From assembly GCF_025639805.1 (NCBI RefSeq), contig NZ_CP106735.1:1986001-2050000 (forward strand): a stretch of DNA of 64,000 nucleotides, in the 5' to 3' direction. Below are positions 43,276 through 51,485 of the stretch, piece by piece. The stretch comes from Reichenbachiella carrageenanivorans. GTDB lineage: Bacteria; Bacteroidota; Bacteroidia; Cytophagales; Cyclobacteriaceae. Position numbers and translations under genes: made by a program. Position 1 is the stretch's first letter; the number at the start of each line of letters is the position of its first letter. Under the pieces are notes generated by a model. It was not told where the DNA came from. It saw nothing but the letters and a program-made list of their open reading frames with translations, and did not search any database.

Positions 43276-45582
43276 ATGAATTTGATGAAATGGATACTGG
43301 CCATGCTGGTTTTCCCTATGGCAGCTCAGGCTCAGTGGGTATCGATCAATCCTGGAGCAGGAGGACAAGTACAAGATGTAGTGTGTGCACCTAGTACACC
43401 TGGTACTCTCTATCTGGCTTCCGACATGGAAGGTGTTTATAAAACAGAAGACAATGGAGCGCATTGGCATATCACAGGCGATTTGGTACACAATCGAATC
43501 TTTGCTGTAGCAGTAGACCCTACCAGCGCAGACCAAATTTACGTAGGAGGCATGTTTGCCTTGCAAGTATCTACGGATGGAGGCAAAAACTATTCGGTAG
43601 CAGACAAATCCTTAGGAGAGAGTTTTGGGTCTGTTAGTGTAGATCCTCATGATCCTAATCACATCATAGCTGGTATAGGCTGGAGAGATGATTATGATTT
43701 TGTTACTCTTACAGATAATGTGAGAGATGGAAAAGGTAGGTTGCTTGAGTCGCGCGACAAAGGATTGACATGGAATTATATCACTTATGACAAAGCTGTA
43801 GGAGATAAGAATGTTTGGACGATCACATTTGACCCTGTGAAAAAAGGTGTAGTCTATCTCTCTGCAGCGAGAGGGTTTTATATCAGTAGAGACGATGCAA
43901 AAACGTGGCAATTAATAAAAGCACCAGCCAAAGCCTTCGACAACAAAGGAGCAACTGTGAGTCCTGATGGCAAGGTTCTCTATACCGCTTATGCCACGGG
44001 CAATAGGGCAAGTGATGTGTATGCAAGCCCATCAGACGACATCGAATGGATAAAAGTTATGGAAGGATTGCCGAATCATAAAATTGGATTCTGGTATCCA
44101 GAAGTAGATACACGTTCTACATCAGAACAGCACAAAGTGCTGATTTCGATAGAAGGTACTCGTGAGGGCTTGTTTGAAGGAACTTTTACTTGGGAAAACA
44201 AGGAGTTGAAAAATTACCATTGGGATTTGATTTGGGAAGGAACTGACGGATACGATTTTGGATGGGACTGGGCTGACCCTAATCCGAGATATGTACATTA
44301 TACGCCTATAGGCTGGAAACGTGCGATATGGTCTACTACCAACGAGAACATGTTTGCAGGCATTCGTCAGGCAGATGGTTCATATCAGTGGATCAACAAA
44401 TATTCCAACCGAAACGAAAAATTTGTGGTTCACCAGTGGAACAAAGATTGGTATACTTATTCAGGGCGTGGAACAGAAAGTACCTACACGTATGATATTG
44501 CCGCGGACGAAAATTATGTCATCCAAGGCCAAGGCGACAATGGATTAATGGAAAGTTGGGATGCTGGATTCAGCTGGTCCAATATCCAGCACCGTACCGA
44601 TAGTCTCAACTATTCAGATATACAAGCGGTCGCTATTGGAGCGGCCAATGGTAAGCCAGTAGTATTGGCACAAGCCACCACAGGGTATGGGGGTAATGCC
44701 AGAGACGGTCGTCTTTTTGTGAAAAAATTAGAGACGTATTCACCGACTGATCGATGGGAAATGATTGGAGGAGGTCCTAATCATTTGCTTGGATTGCCTG
44801 AAGGGATTTTTAGAGACGTAGTAGTTGCACCTTCCAATCCCGAAAAAGTGTATCTCTGGTCTAACGACAATGGGCTATATCAAATAGAAGATTTAGGGGA
44901 AACACTCAAACAACGTGAAAATGGCGTAGTAGTACCAGCTCAAAAAATCAGTGATGAGACTTTAGCAGGCGTCATTACTACTAAAAAAATTGCTGTTCAC
45001 CCTACCAACGAAAACATTGTTTTCTTGGCAAGCGCAAGGGGAACCAAAGGAGCCTTTAGAGGAGAGAAGGAAGACGGGGTATGGAAGTGGACAAAAATTT
45101 ATGGTGGAGGTAGCTGGGAAGCAGAAATGGTGGCTTGGGAACACCTTGGTCAGACTTATTTGATCTATTCTGGCACGTCTGAAAACACCAAAAAAGACGG
45201 GTGTAACTATAAGATTTTGTTGTCTATGGATGAAGGAAAAACCTGGACTTCTATCCTAGACCCTTCGATGGCTTTAGAAATGAGAGCGGAGTATATACAG
45301 GCTTGGTATCCATACATCAAGAAAGATTATATCTTTCAAAACAAAGGAGGGTTGACAGCCAAAGGCAATACTATTATTATCAATTTCTACAATCACAAGT
45401 ACCAAAACGGGGTAGGTATTTTTAAAGGAACTTTAGATGAAAAAGGGAGTGTGAAATGGGAAGACTGGACGGGAGATCTTCATTACCCAGGAGTTACTTC
45501 AGCCATTATCGCCTCATACGAAGGCGAAGAATGGGTCTATATCAGTACACCAGGGGCAGGCGCTTGGAAACGAAAATTGTGA
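43276..45582 (+). CDS. Secreted GH74-like BNR beta-propeller protein (intact paralogue)
   Basis: The signal peptide ends Q-A-Q before W-V-S-I-N-P-G-A-G-G-Q-V-Q. The 768 residues are almost entirely beta-propeller blades with D-x-G-x-T-W or D-D-A-K-T-W turns. The start L-Y-L-A-S-D-M-E-G-V-Y-K (D50) and G-Q-G-D-N-G-L-M-E-S-W-D (D420) align by eye with the two catalytic aspartates of GH74 endoglucanases; this is inference. It ends L-K-R-K-L-like after W-K, with no T9SS sorting domain, so it is probably periplasmic, unlike its relatives at 3-1580 and 1661-5903. The neighbours (sulfatase upstream, lyase downstream) suggest endo-acting cleavage of the target glycan. Confidence 0.85.
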   Translation: MNLMKWILAMLVFPMAAQAQWVSINPGAGGQVQDVVCAPSTPGTLYLASDMEGVYKTEDNGAHWHITGDLVHNRIFAVAVDPTSADQIYVGGMFALQVSTDGGKNYSVADKSLGESFGSVSVDPHDPNHIIAGIGWRDDYDFVTLTDNVRDGKGRLLESRDKGLTWNYITYDKAVGDKNVWTITFDPVKKGVVYLSAARGFYISRDDAKTWQLIKAPAKAFDNKGATVSPDGKVLYTAYATGNRASDVYASPSDDIEWIKVMEGLPNHKIGFWYPEVDTRSTSEQHKVLISIEGTREGLFEGTFTWENKELKNYHWDLIWEGTDGYDFGWDWADPNPRYVHYTPIGWKRAIWSTTNENMFAGIRQADGSYQWINKYSNRNEKFVVHQWNKDWYTYSGRGTESTYTYDIAADENYVIQGQGDNGLMESWDAGFSWSNIQHRTDSLNYSDIQAVAIGAANGKPVVLAQATTGYGGNARDGRLFVKKLETYSPTDRWEMIGGGPNHLLGLPEGIFRDVVVAPSNPEKVYLWSNDNGLYQIEDLGETLKQRENGVVVPAQKISDETLAGVITTKKIAVHPTNENIVFLASARGTKGAFRGEKEDGVWKWTKIYGGGSWEAEMVAWEHLGQTYLIYSGTSENTKKDGCNYKILLSMDEGKTWTSILDPSMALEMRAEYIQAWYPYIKKDYIFQNKGGLTAKGNTIIINFYNHKYQNGVGIFKGTLDEKGSVKWEDWTGDLHYPGVTSAIIASYEGEEWVYISTPGAGAWKRKL

Positions 45583-45836
45583 GATAAGACTATTGAAAGG
45601 TGAAAAGAGATAGAGACTTGTAGTCTCGGTGATAAAGACAGTGAAGCTATTTCAGTACAAGACGTTTTGAGTTAGATAAGTTGCATATAGGCGAGGAGTA
45701 GATTTTGGACTCACTACAAGTGAGCCCGAAAAAGGATATTTCTGTTTTCATAGTATTTATAAAAAGTTAAAATCGAGTAATTTGCTGGATTATGATTTGG
45801 GCGAGGGAGCACAGCGTCTAGCAATTAATCACATTT
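45583..45836. promoter_or_regulatory. Intergenic region with two short hairpins upstream of the lyase gene
   Basis: No credible gene. Two perfect small inverted repeats are visible: GAGACT-TGT-AGTCTC at 45613-45627 and CTCACT-ACA-AGTGAG at 45710-45724. Neither has a T run, so they are not obvious terminators. They may be operators for the lyase gene. Confidence 0.3.
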
Positions 45837-48086
45837 ATGAAAGCTATAAGCAAAACAGTTGTCGCCTTTTTGGTGATGTTATCATCTATTCAGTACAGTA
45901 TCGGGGGCAATATTATTGACACCAATGACTACGCTTATTGGCGGCAGTTGGCCGTCAGTTCGCCGATGTTTGCTGCTATGAAGACCAGCGCGTTAAGTAT
46001 AGCCATTGAGGATGGAGAGACCCGTGATGTGATGGGAGGAAATGCCCTGGCTTATATACTTGATCCAGGTAATAAAGCAGATTATATCGCTAATATTCAG
46101 CATAAATTCGTCACCAGAATACAGACTATGACCATCGGAACAGGAGCTGCTACCTCTTCGGTTCCTTCTCACGAGTTGTTTCATGCGCTCTTGGCACTGG
46201 ATGTAATCCGCTATGATCTAGACCCTGAAGTACTTTCGACATATGAAGGCTGGCTTGAAAGTAAAATCATGAAATTAGTGATTGGCAAGTGGGACCCACA
46301 TGGATGGGCCATGAGAATGCTTTGGTACAAATATCGAGGCGACGAAGCCAACTTTCAGAAAGCAAAAGAAGAATTTGATATAGGATTGTCGGAGCACTAT
46401 ATGGCTGACGATGGTGTTTCGCCTGCTGGCAACGGCTACTGTGTGCAGCGCTGGAACTCCGTTGAGCGTGCTGCTAAAAACACCACGCCCGATATCATGG
46501 AATACATGGGCTACAATGAATACTATACCAACCCTGGAATGATAGGGCTTCATGAATTTATGTTTGGCTATGCCGTCTCTCCTTTTGGGCGGATTTTATT
46601 ATATGGCGATTCACGCGACACTGAAGCACAGAAACCATGGGATGTTAGTGAAAATACCATTTTGTCTCCCACCATTGTGTCGGCTGCTCGGTTTTCTCCT
46701 GAGGCATACAAATACGCCATGTGGGTATTGAGAGAAGGGGCAGGAGTGTCTAATGGAATATTAGTAGGCTATCTGTCTAATTATTTAATCATGGCTGGAA
46801 CGGCCGCAAATAACAAACCGATAACATTCGACACCGCTGATGCAGAGCTGGCTCCGAGTAGATTGTTTGAAAATTATGCGGCTTTAATTACCAACGAACA
46901 GTCCACTGATGCGCTTTATTTAAGCATGCTGAATTTAACAGGAAATACGGAGTATCATACCCACTATGAAACCAATGCCATAGCTATGGCTGGGTATGGG
47001 GAGATCTTGTTGCGAAATGCAGGATACGACGGGCCAAATAGAGCTGCAACTGTAGAAGGAGTCACAGCCACTTTCGATTTCATGCATTCGGATTCGGAGT
47101 CGGCTAGCACCTTGATGATCGGAGGGAAGAGACATTCCACGAAAGTGGGTGACGGAATAGTAGAAGGCATAGTGGGGCAAGCGGTTGAATATTTTAGGGG
47201 CGCTAATTCAAAATCTGTCAAAGGAGTGCACCTGAGAGATGTCGTTTTTGTACAACCATCAAATGGTGTCAATGGCTATTATCTCGTGATGGATCATGTC
47301 ACTGCAGACAATGCCGAAGATCAGGTCAATGTGATGTGGCACCCCAATGCGGGCACTCTGAATATCATAAAGAATGAAGCCGAATACTTCTCTGAAATAA
47401 AAATGGAGAGCGGGGCTGTAGGTCCTCGCTTGTATACCAATAATGAAGCAACGCTAACTACCCTTTTAGGTACCGCTCCAGCTTCTGTAGAGATCAAAAG
47501 GACTGCCAATCAGGCCAGATCGGGATATGCTTATGCAGCGGATTATTTGTATGTAAATTACAACACAGTAAACCATAAGGCTGATATCCTTACGGTTCTC
47601 TTTCCAGGGGATAATACTCATGACACGGGAAGTATGGCTAGGATTGCATCTGGTGTTTATTCGGGAAGTGAAATCACCCAAGGACAGGTAGTGGATGTAG
47701 CCCTTACATCTGATGGCACGGCTGTGGGAGGATATGACACAGAAGCTTTTCAAGGTCAAAATATTTGGTACAGAAAGGCCTCAGGACTATTCATTTCATA
47801 CTTTGTGAAAGGAACTTCCTTTGACGATGGCCAGACTATCCGTAGTGGTTTTGAAGCGCAAGAGTCCGTTGCTCTATATATGGATACGACTGAAAATAGC
47901 GGTATGGTTGCGTCGGAAGGAACCACTGTGACGTTCTATTCTTCCGGCATTTCAGCGGTATTGCTCAATGGAAAATCGGCAAGGGCATTGGCCTCTGGTA
48001 CAAACTGGATGCAGGTAGAGATTCCTTCTGGTACTTTCACCATAGAGCTGTCGGTCGTTTCTTCGGATTCACCTGATACGTATTGA
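45837..48086 (+). CDS. Heparinase II/III-like polysaccharide lyase, exported
   Basis: Family members depolymerise uronate-containing glycans by beta-elimination. The layout matches: a signal peptide (M-K-A-I-S-K-T ... I-G-G), an alpha/alpha-toroid (about 30-340) and beta-sheet domains with the heparinase II/III motif H-T-H-Y-E-T-N-A-I-A-M near residue 375, where the His and Tyr are likely catalytic. W-N-S-V-E-R lies near 205, and M-W-H-P-N-A-G near 503. The specific lyase family (PL12, PL15, PL17, PL21 or other) cannot be fixed by eye. The protein stops shortly after a Ser/Asp/Pro-rich linker (S-S-D-S-P-D-T-Y), as though a C-terminal domain were missing. It closes the glycan region. Confidence 0.75.
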   Translation: MKAISKTVVAFLVMLSSIQYSIGGNIIDTNDYAYWRQLAVSSPMFAAMKTSALSIAIEDGETRDVMGGNALAYILDPGNKADYIANIQHKFVTRIQTMTIGTGAATSSVPSHELFHALLALDVIRYDLDPEVLSTYEGWLESKIMKLVIGKWDPHGWAMRMLWYKYRGDEANFQKAKEEFDIGLSEHYMADDGVSPAGNGYCVQRWNSVERAAKNTTPDIMEYMGYNEYYTNPGMIGLHEFMFGYAVSPFGRILLYGDSRDTEAQKPWDVSENTILSPTIVSAARFSPEAYKYAMWVLREGAGVSNGILVGYLSNYLIMAGTAANNKPITFDTADAELAPSRLFENYAALITNEQSTDALYLSMLNLTGNTEYHTHYETNAIAMAGYGEILLRNAGYDGPNRAATVEGVTATFDFMHSDSESASTLMIGGKRHSTKVGDGIVEGIVGQAVEYFRGANSKSVKGVHLRDVVFVQPSNGVNGYYLVMDHVTADNAEDQVNVMWHPNAGTLNIIKNEAEYFSEIKMESGAVGPRLYTNNEATLTTLLGTAPASVEIKRTANQARSGYAYAADYLYVNYNTVNHKADILTVLFPGDNTHDTGSMARIASGVYSGSEITQGQVVDVALTSDGTAVGGYDTEAFQGQNIWYRKASGLFISYFVKGTSFDDGQTIRSGFEAQESVALYMDTTENSGMVASEGTTVTFYSSGISAVLLNGKSARALASGTNWMQVEIPSGTFTIELSVVSSDSPDTY

Positions 48087-48144
48087 TTTTAAATGAGCTT
48101 ACCGCTGCAGTTTTTGGAGACGATCACTTTTTAGCGAAGTCTCT

Positions 48145-48897
48145 TTATTTGTAGTTTTTGAGCAACTTGTTCAGTACTTCAAGATCCTTTTTCTTGTCTC
48201 TGATGAGTTTTTTCTGACTGTCGCACTCAAAGTCCGAGTAGTCAATTTCTAGCCATTGAATATCATTTGCTTTTAGCCCTTTTTTTCTACGCTCACTATA
48301 AATTTTGCGTTGTTCAGATCGGGTCACGCCACTTACGGTGATTTTGTCTGGTTTATCAAAAGTATCAATGGCTTCGCTGTGCTGCCGCTCCTTAAACTCA
48401 ATAACCAGATTTTGTTCTTTGTAGTAGGCATCCACAGGTAGAGGTGTTCTGGTTTTGCCGTTTTTATGATAATCTCCCAATAAGAACCCAAACTTGTGCT
48501 GTCGAGAAGCCTGAGCCTCAAGGATTTCATCGCATAGGTTGATTACATAATGTTCGTCACTACTGGCTCTCGAAGCTTTTAATTTCTGCTTTTTAGAGAC
48601 CCCTGTATCATTTGGGGTATCCGAGACATACGTGGCTCCTGTTCTTACAAAGTACCAAAAGGTGTGTTTCTCCTGTCTTTCTGCATGCACAAAGGGAATC
48701 TTGCTCAACGCGTTTTGCTCATCTAATGCTCGAAGGATCTTTCGGATAGGCAATCCTTTTTTATGATCTTTAGTGAAAATACCAGCCTTGATAAAGTCTG
48801 GCATCAATTCTCTCACTGCTACAGTATCTTTTTTGCTGTGTTCAAAATAGTCTGAGATGACTTGGTTGATGCGTTCAATGTTTTTTTCCTCTTGCAT
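48145..48897 (-). CDS. Hypothetical protein with a PD-(D/E)XK nuclease-like motif
   Basis: No family is recognised with confidence. The N-terminal half (about 1-90) looks helical with many charged residues and could bind DNA (R-E-L-M-P-D-F-I-K, I-R-K-I-L-R-A-L-D). The C-terminal half contains P-V-D-A-Y-Y (D156) followed by L-V-I-E-F-K-E-R-Q-H (E167, K169), the spacing of the Asp...Glu-x-Lys catalytic core found in restriction and repair nucleases. It sits alone on the minus strand next to the lyase gene, opposite in direction, and shows no toxin or methylase partner, so a solitary nuclease or a degraded restriction component is possible. Confidence 0.5.
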   Translation of the reverse strand: MQEEKNIERINQVISDYFEHSKKDTVAVRELMPDFIKAGIFTKDHKKGLPIRKILRALDEQNALSKIPFVHAERQEKHTFWYFVRTGATYVSDTPNDTGVSKKQKLKASRASSDEHYVINLCDEILEAQASRQHKFGFLLGDYHKNGKTRTPLPVDAYYKEQNLVIEFKERQHSEAIDTFDKPDKITVSGVTRSEQRKIYSERRKKGLKANDIQWLEIDYSDFECDSQKKLIRDKKKDLEVLNKLLKNYK

Positions 48898-48954
48898 GAT
48901 GATTCTATTTCAATGAAACCCACTTCTCTTGAATGAGCATATAATTATGGGGGC

Positions 48955-49040
48955 GCAAATATCCACTCAAAAAACTTAGCTATTGGACAAATGATAAATG
49001 GATTATTATAAAATCACATTTATTGTAATAGGATATTTGC
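48955..49040. repeat. Separated 10-base inverted repeat in an intergenic region
   Basis: GCAAATATCC at 48955-48964 and GGATATTTGC at 49031-49040, 66 bases apart, upstream of the nuclease-like gene. The middle is AT-rich. It might be a regulator site pair or the remains of a small element. Confidence 0.35.
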
Positions 49041-49106
49041 TTAGGCTTTGTCTGGTGGTTGTCTTTCGAGAAGAACAAGACCATTAGCCAGCGTTAGGAT
49101 ACGGGA

Positions 49107-50012
49107 TCAGTGGGTGTGTTTCATGTAGGTATTGTCGTGATGGCTAATGAGCTGTATGGCGCCTTTTATTATTTCCACTTTGAGTTGTTCGAATTCGCCT
49201 ATGGTTTCTCCGTCTAGTTGGAGCAGCCTTTTTTTGTCGAAATGAATGATTGCCTTGTCTGTGCTTATTAGTCTTCCATTTTGGCTGTCATGAAAGCGAT
49301 CATTAAATTTTGACAACCCTGCTTTTAGCAAGAGGTTTGCGTCTATTTTTTTCACAACTACAATTTCAAACTTCCCATCCATGGGGTTTCCTTCTATGTT
49401 TAAAGGAATTCCCGTTCCGTACTTTCTGCAATTACAAATTCCAGCCATCACACCATGTTCTTTGATCGTTTCTCCATTGGCTTCAATCACGATATCGAAG
49501 GGGGTCGTGCTGTTTACTTTTTCTAAGAAGTATTTGGCGTAAGTTACTAGGCCACGGTTTTCATCGTTTTCGTAGGACTGGACGATTTGCGCATTGATGC
49601 CTACATCTCCAATATGAATGGAATAATGTGCGTCATTCACTTTTAGCATATCAAGGTGGCCGATTACATTGGAAAGCAAAAGATCCCTCAGTGCTTCTAA
49701 TGGTTTGAGGTTTACCATGAGCTCGGCAGCCATGCCATTGGCCGACCCCAAGGGGATGATACCCATCGGGATTTTCGTCTTTTTTAAAACTACGGCAGTA
49801 AAAAGTGTAGTGCCATCTCCTCCCACAGAAGCGACTCTGTCAGGCTTGTATTTTGAAACAGCATCTGTTAAGTGCTTCTGGTCTTGCTTTCCTGTAGTTT
49901 TAAAAACCTGAAAATCAATACCATACTTTTCGCAAAGCAGTTTGGCGTCTACCAAAAAGGGTTCTTTATCGATACCTCCTGAGATAGGATTAACTACAAA
50001 TAGAATTTTCAT
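49107..50012 (-). CDS. YegS/DgkB-type lipid kinase (diacylglycerol kinase catalytic domain)
   Basis: These enzymes phosphorylate diacylglycerol or related lipids with ATP. The catalytic glycine-rich motif G-G-D-G-T lies at residues 64-68, followed by P-L-G-S-A-N-G-M-A near 87-95, which is the usual phosphate-binding partner. The N-terminal F-V-V-N-P-I-S-G-G is typical. Length 301 is normal. The start overlaps the stop of the App1-like gene by four bases (ATGA at 50009-50012), so the two are co-translated. A phosphatase for phosphatidate beside a kinase that makes it suggests control of the diacylglycerol/phosphatidate balance (inference). Confidence 0.9.
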   Translation of the reverse strand: MKILFVVNPISGGIDKEPFLVDAKLLCEKYGIDFQVFKTTGKQDQKHLTDAVSKYKPDRVASVGGDGTTLFTAVVLKKTKIPMGIIPLGSANGMAAELMVNLKPLEALRDLLLSNVIGHLDMLKVNDAHYSIHIGDVGINAQIVQSYENDENRGLVTYAKYFLEKVNSTTPFDIVIEANGETIKEHGVMAGICNCRKYGTGIPLNIEGNPMDGKFEIVVVKKIDANLLLKAGLSKFNDRFHDSQNGRLISTDKAIIHFDKKRLLQLDGETIGEFEQLKVEIIKGAIQLISHHDNTYMKHTH

Positions 50013-50962
50013 ACGTCGAGTTTTATCAATTCACTATTTATATCAATTTCAGCGTCATGATCAAAATACAAAGTAGGAACGCCTGTTGATTTGAGTTTTT
50101 GCCACAAGGTGTTTTGCATGATCGAAGATTTTGATTTCGTCTTTCTGATATACACTTTCAGAATCCTTTCGGGATGGTCTTTTATGATTTTCGCATACAC
50201 TTCCATGTCCTTTTGTGTGTCATCACCGAGCAAGATGTATTTTTTGTTTCCTGTATTTTCAAGGATAAATTTAATGTTGTTAGCCTTGAAATCGAATCCC
50301 TTTTTGCTGGTCATCAGCTGCCTGATACTCAGGTATGGAGTAAGGATCATGACCCCTTTTGGCAATTGATTTGCGTGAATAATGGAGGCGATCAATTCAA
50401 ATAAATTGCTTTCACTTTTCGAGACGTAGTATAGGCGTGCATGGAGTTTTTCGGATTCCTCAAACAATTGTGCCGCATATTTTACGGTCTTTCTTTCAAA
50501 CGGCAATTTGAATAGGATCGTACGGATTCTTTGCAGAAAACTAGCTGTATGAGATACGATAATTGTATCATCGATATCTGAGATGATGTCAAATGGACTG
50601 TCTGTATTGAGAAATTCGACAGGGTAATTTTGCATGATGGTTAAGGGGCGACCCTGTGCAGTGGTTCTTATGTCTATGGTGCCTTGGGCTTGATGTGTAG
50701 TGAAAATAAAAAAGCTGCCAAAGCTATCGGTGAAGGTGGTTTGGGTGGATAGGTTTGTAGTGATCCAAATTTTTTTGTTGGCATATACCTTTGTGAAATA
50801 GGACAGTACCACCTTCCAGGCGTGCTGCAGTTTTCCAGTTTTTTTAGAAAAGGAAAAAGGAGCTTTGTTTAGCAGCACACCACTTATGAATGTCCTGTTG
50901 TTTAAATGGATAGATGAAACTTGCCAAACGACAGGTGTATGATCTCTTTTTTTTAAGCCCAA
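50009..50962 (-). CDS. App1-type phosphatidate phosphatase (DUF2183 domain)
   Basis: App1 is a HAD-like Mg-dependent phosphatase acting on phosphatidate. The HAD nucleophile motif S-D-I-D-D-T is at residues 128-133 (D129 and D131), with D-D-T-Q-K-D near 245 as the likely C-terminal Asp pair of the fold. Y-Y-V-S-K-S-E near 177 supplies the second HAD motif. The N-terminal 120 residues form the beta domain typical of this family. There is no signal peptide. It is the first gene of the pair with the lipid kinase, and the region upstream (50963-51485) has no gene. Confidence 0.8.
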   Translation of the reverse strand: MGLKKRDHTPVVWQVSSIHLNNRTFISGVLLNKAPFSFSKKTGKLQHAWKVVLSYFTKVYANKKIWITTNLSTQTTFTDSFGSFFIFTTHQAQGTIDIRTTAQGRPLTIMQNYPVEFLNTDSPFDIISDIDDTIIVSHTASFLQRIRTILFKLPFERKTVKYAAQLFEESEKLHARLYYVSKSESNLFELIASIIHANQLPKGVMILTPYLSIRQLMTSKKGFDFKANNIKFILENTGNKKYILLGDDTQKDMEVYAKIIKDHPERILKVYIRKTKSKSSIMQNTLWQKLKSTGVPTLYFDHDAEIDINSELIKLDV

Positions 50963-51069
50963 TTTTTATTTGAAAATTTAGTGTGCTTTTTATCCATTTG
51001 CGATTAATTCCGTCATTCTTATACATTTTGCTACGTGATGTGTAGCCTTATTTTAGGACGGGTCACACT

Positions 51070-51293
51070 GGCATACAACCTTTAGCTTTCCTGTCTATAA
51101 TTAATCGCCTGGCTAAGAAACGTAGGGGAGTTTGAAATGCCGCCCTTTCGGTTTACTCATTAGCCAAGCCAAATATTTTTATAATTCAATTTACTTAATC
51201 ATTATCAAAATTTTGGATTGGCGGACTATCCAAAGGCTCTGAACTATCGAAAACCACCAAACCCCTATGTTTTCTTAGCCCATGTTGTATGCC
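51070..51293. repeat. Nested inverted repeats of an unclassified non-coding element
   Basis: Outer arms GGCATACAAC (51070-51079) and GTTGTATGCC (51284-51293) enclose inner arms GGCTAAGAAACGTAGGGG... (51111-51134) and CAAACCCCTATGTTTTCTTAGCC-like sequence (51258-51280), which pair with a few mismatches. The stretch holds no credible gene. A MITE-like element or a recombination site is possible. Confidence 0.55.
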
Positions 51294-51345
51294 GTGTATT
51301 TTTCCTTTGGTGGCAGAGTGTTTCGGTTTACCTCCGTGCGTTGGG

Positions 51346-51470
51346 CAGCCATACTCTTTGCTCATATTGTGTTTGTTTCAAAAGGAAATCGCGATTTCCG
51401 CTTCGCTCCAATTGACAAGTTTTGGCTTGTGTGATTGCCTTGTGCGACTTGGCAATAATGTGTATGGCTG
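51346..51470. repeat. Second palindrome cluster next to the RhuM gene
   Basis: CAGCCATAC (51346-51354) and GTATGGCTG (51462-51470) form an inverted repeat 107 bases apart. Inside it lie a perfect 16-base palindrome, GGAAATCGCGATTTCC (51384-51399), and a short ATTGCC/GGCAAT pair (51434-51439/51451-51456). It lies 15 bases past the RhuM stop and may belong to the same unit as the gene. Confidence 0.5.
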
Positions 51471-51485
51471 AGAAAGGAGGGCTGT

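Noticed and set aside
51334..51348. Possible integron attC core (GTTGGGC at 51340-51346)
   Set aside because: The sequence fits GTTRRRY, but no matching RYYYAAC core with the right spacing and no integrase are visible.
51218..51471. Short overlapping plus-strand reading frames in the gap between the App1 and RhuM genes
   Set aside because: They overlap one another in different frames, have no ribosome binding site and lie inside the inverted repeats.
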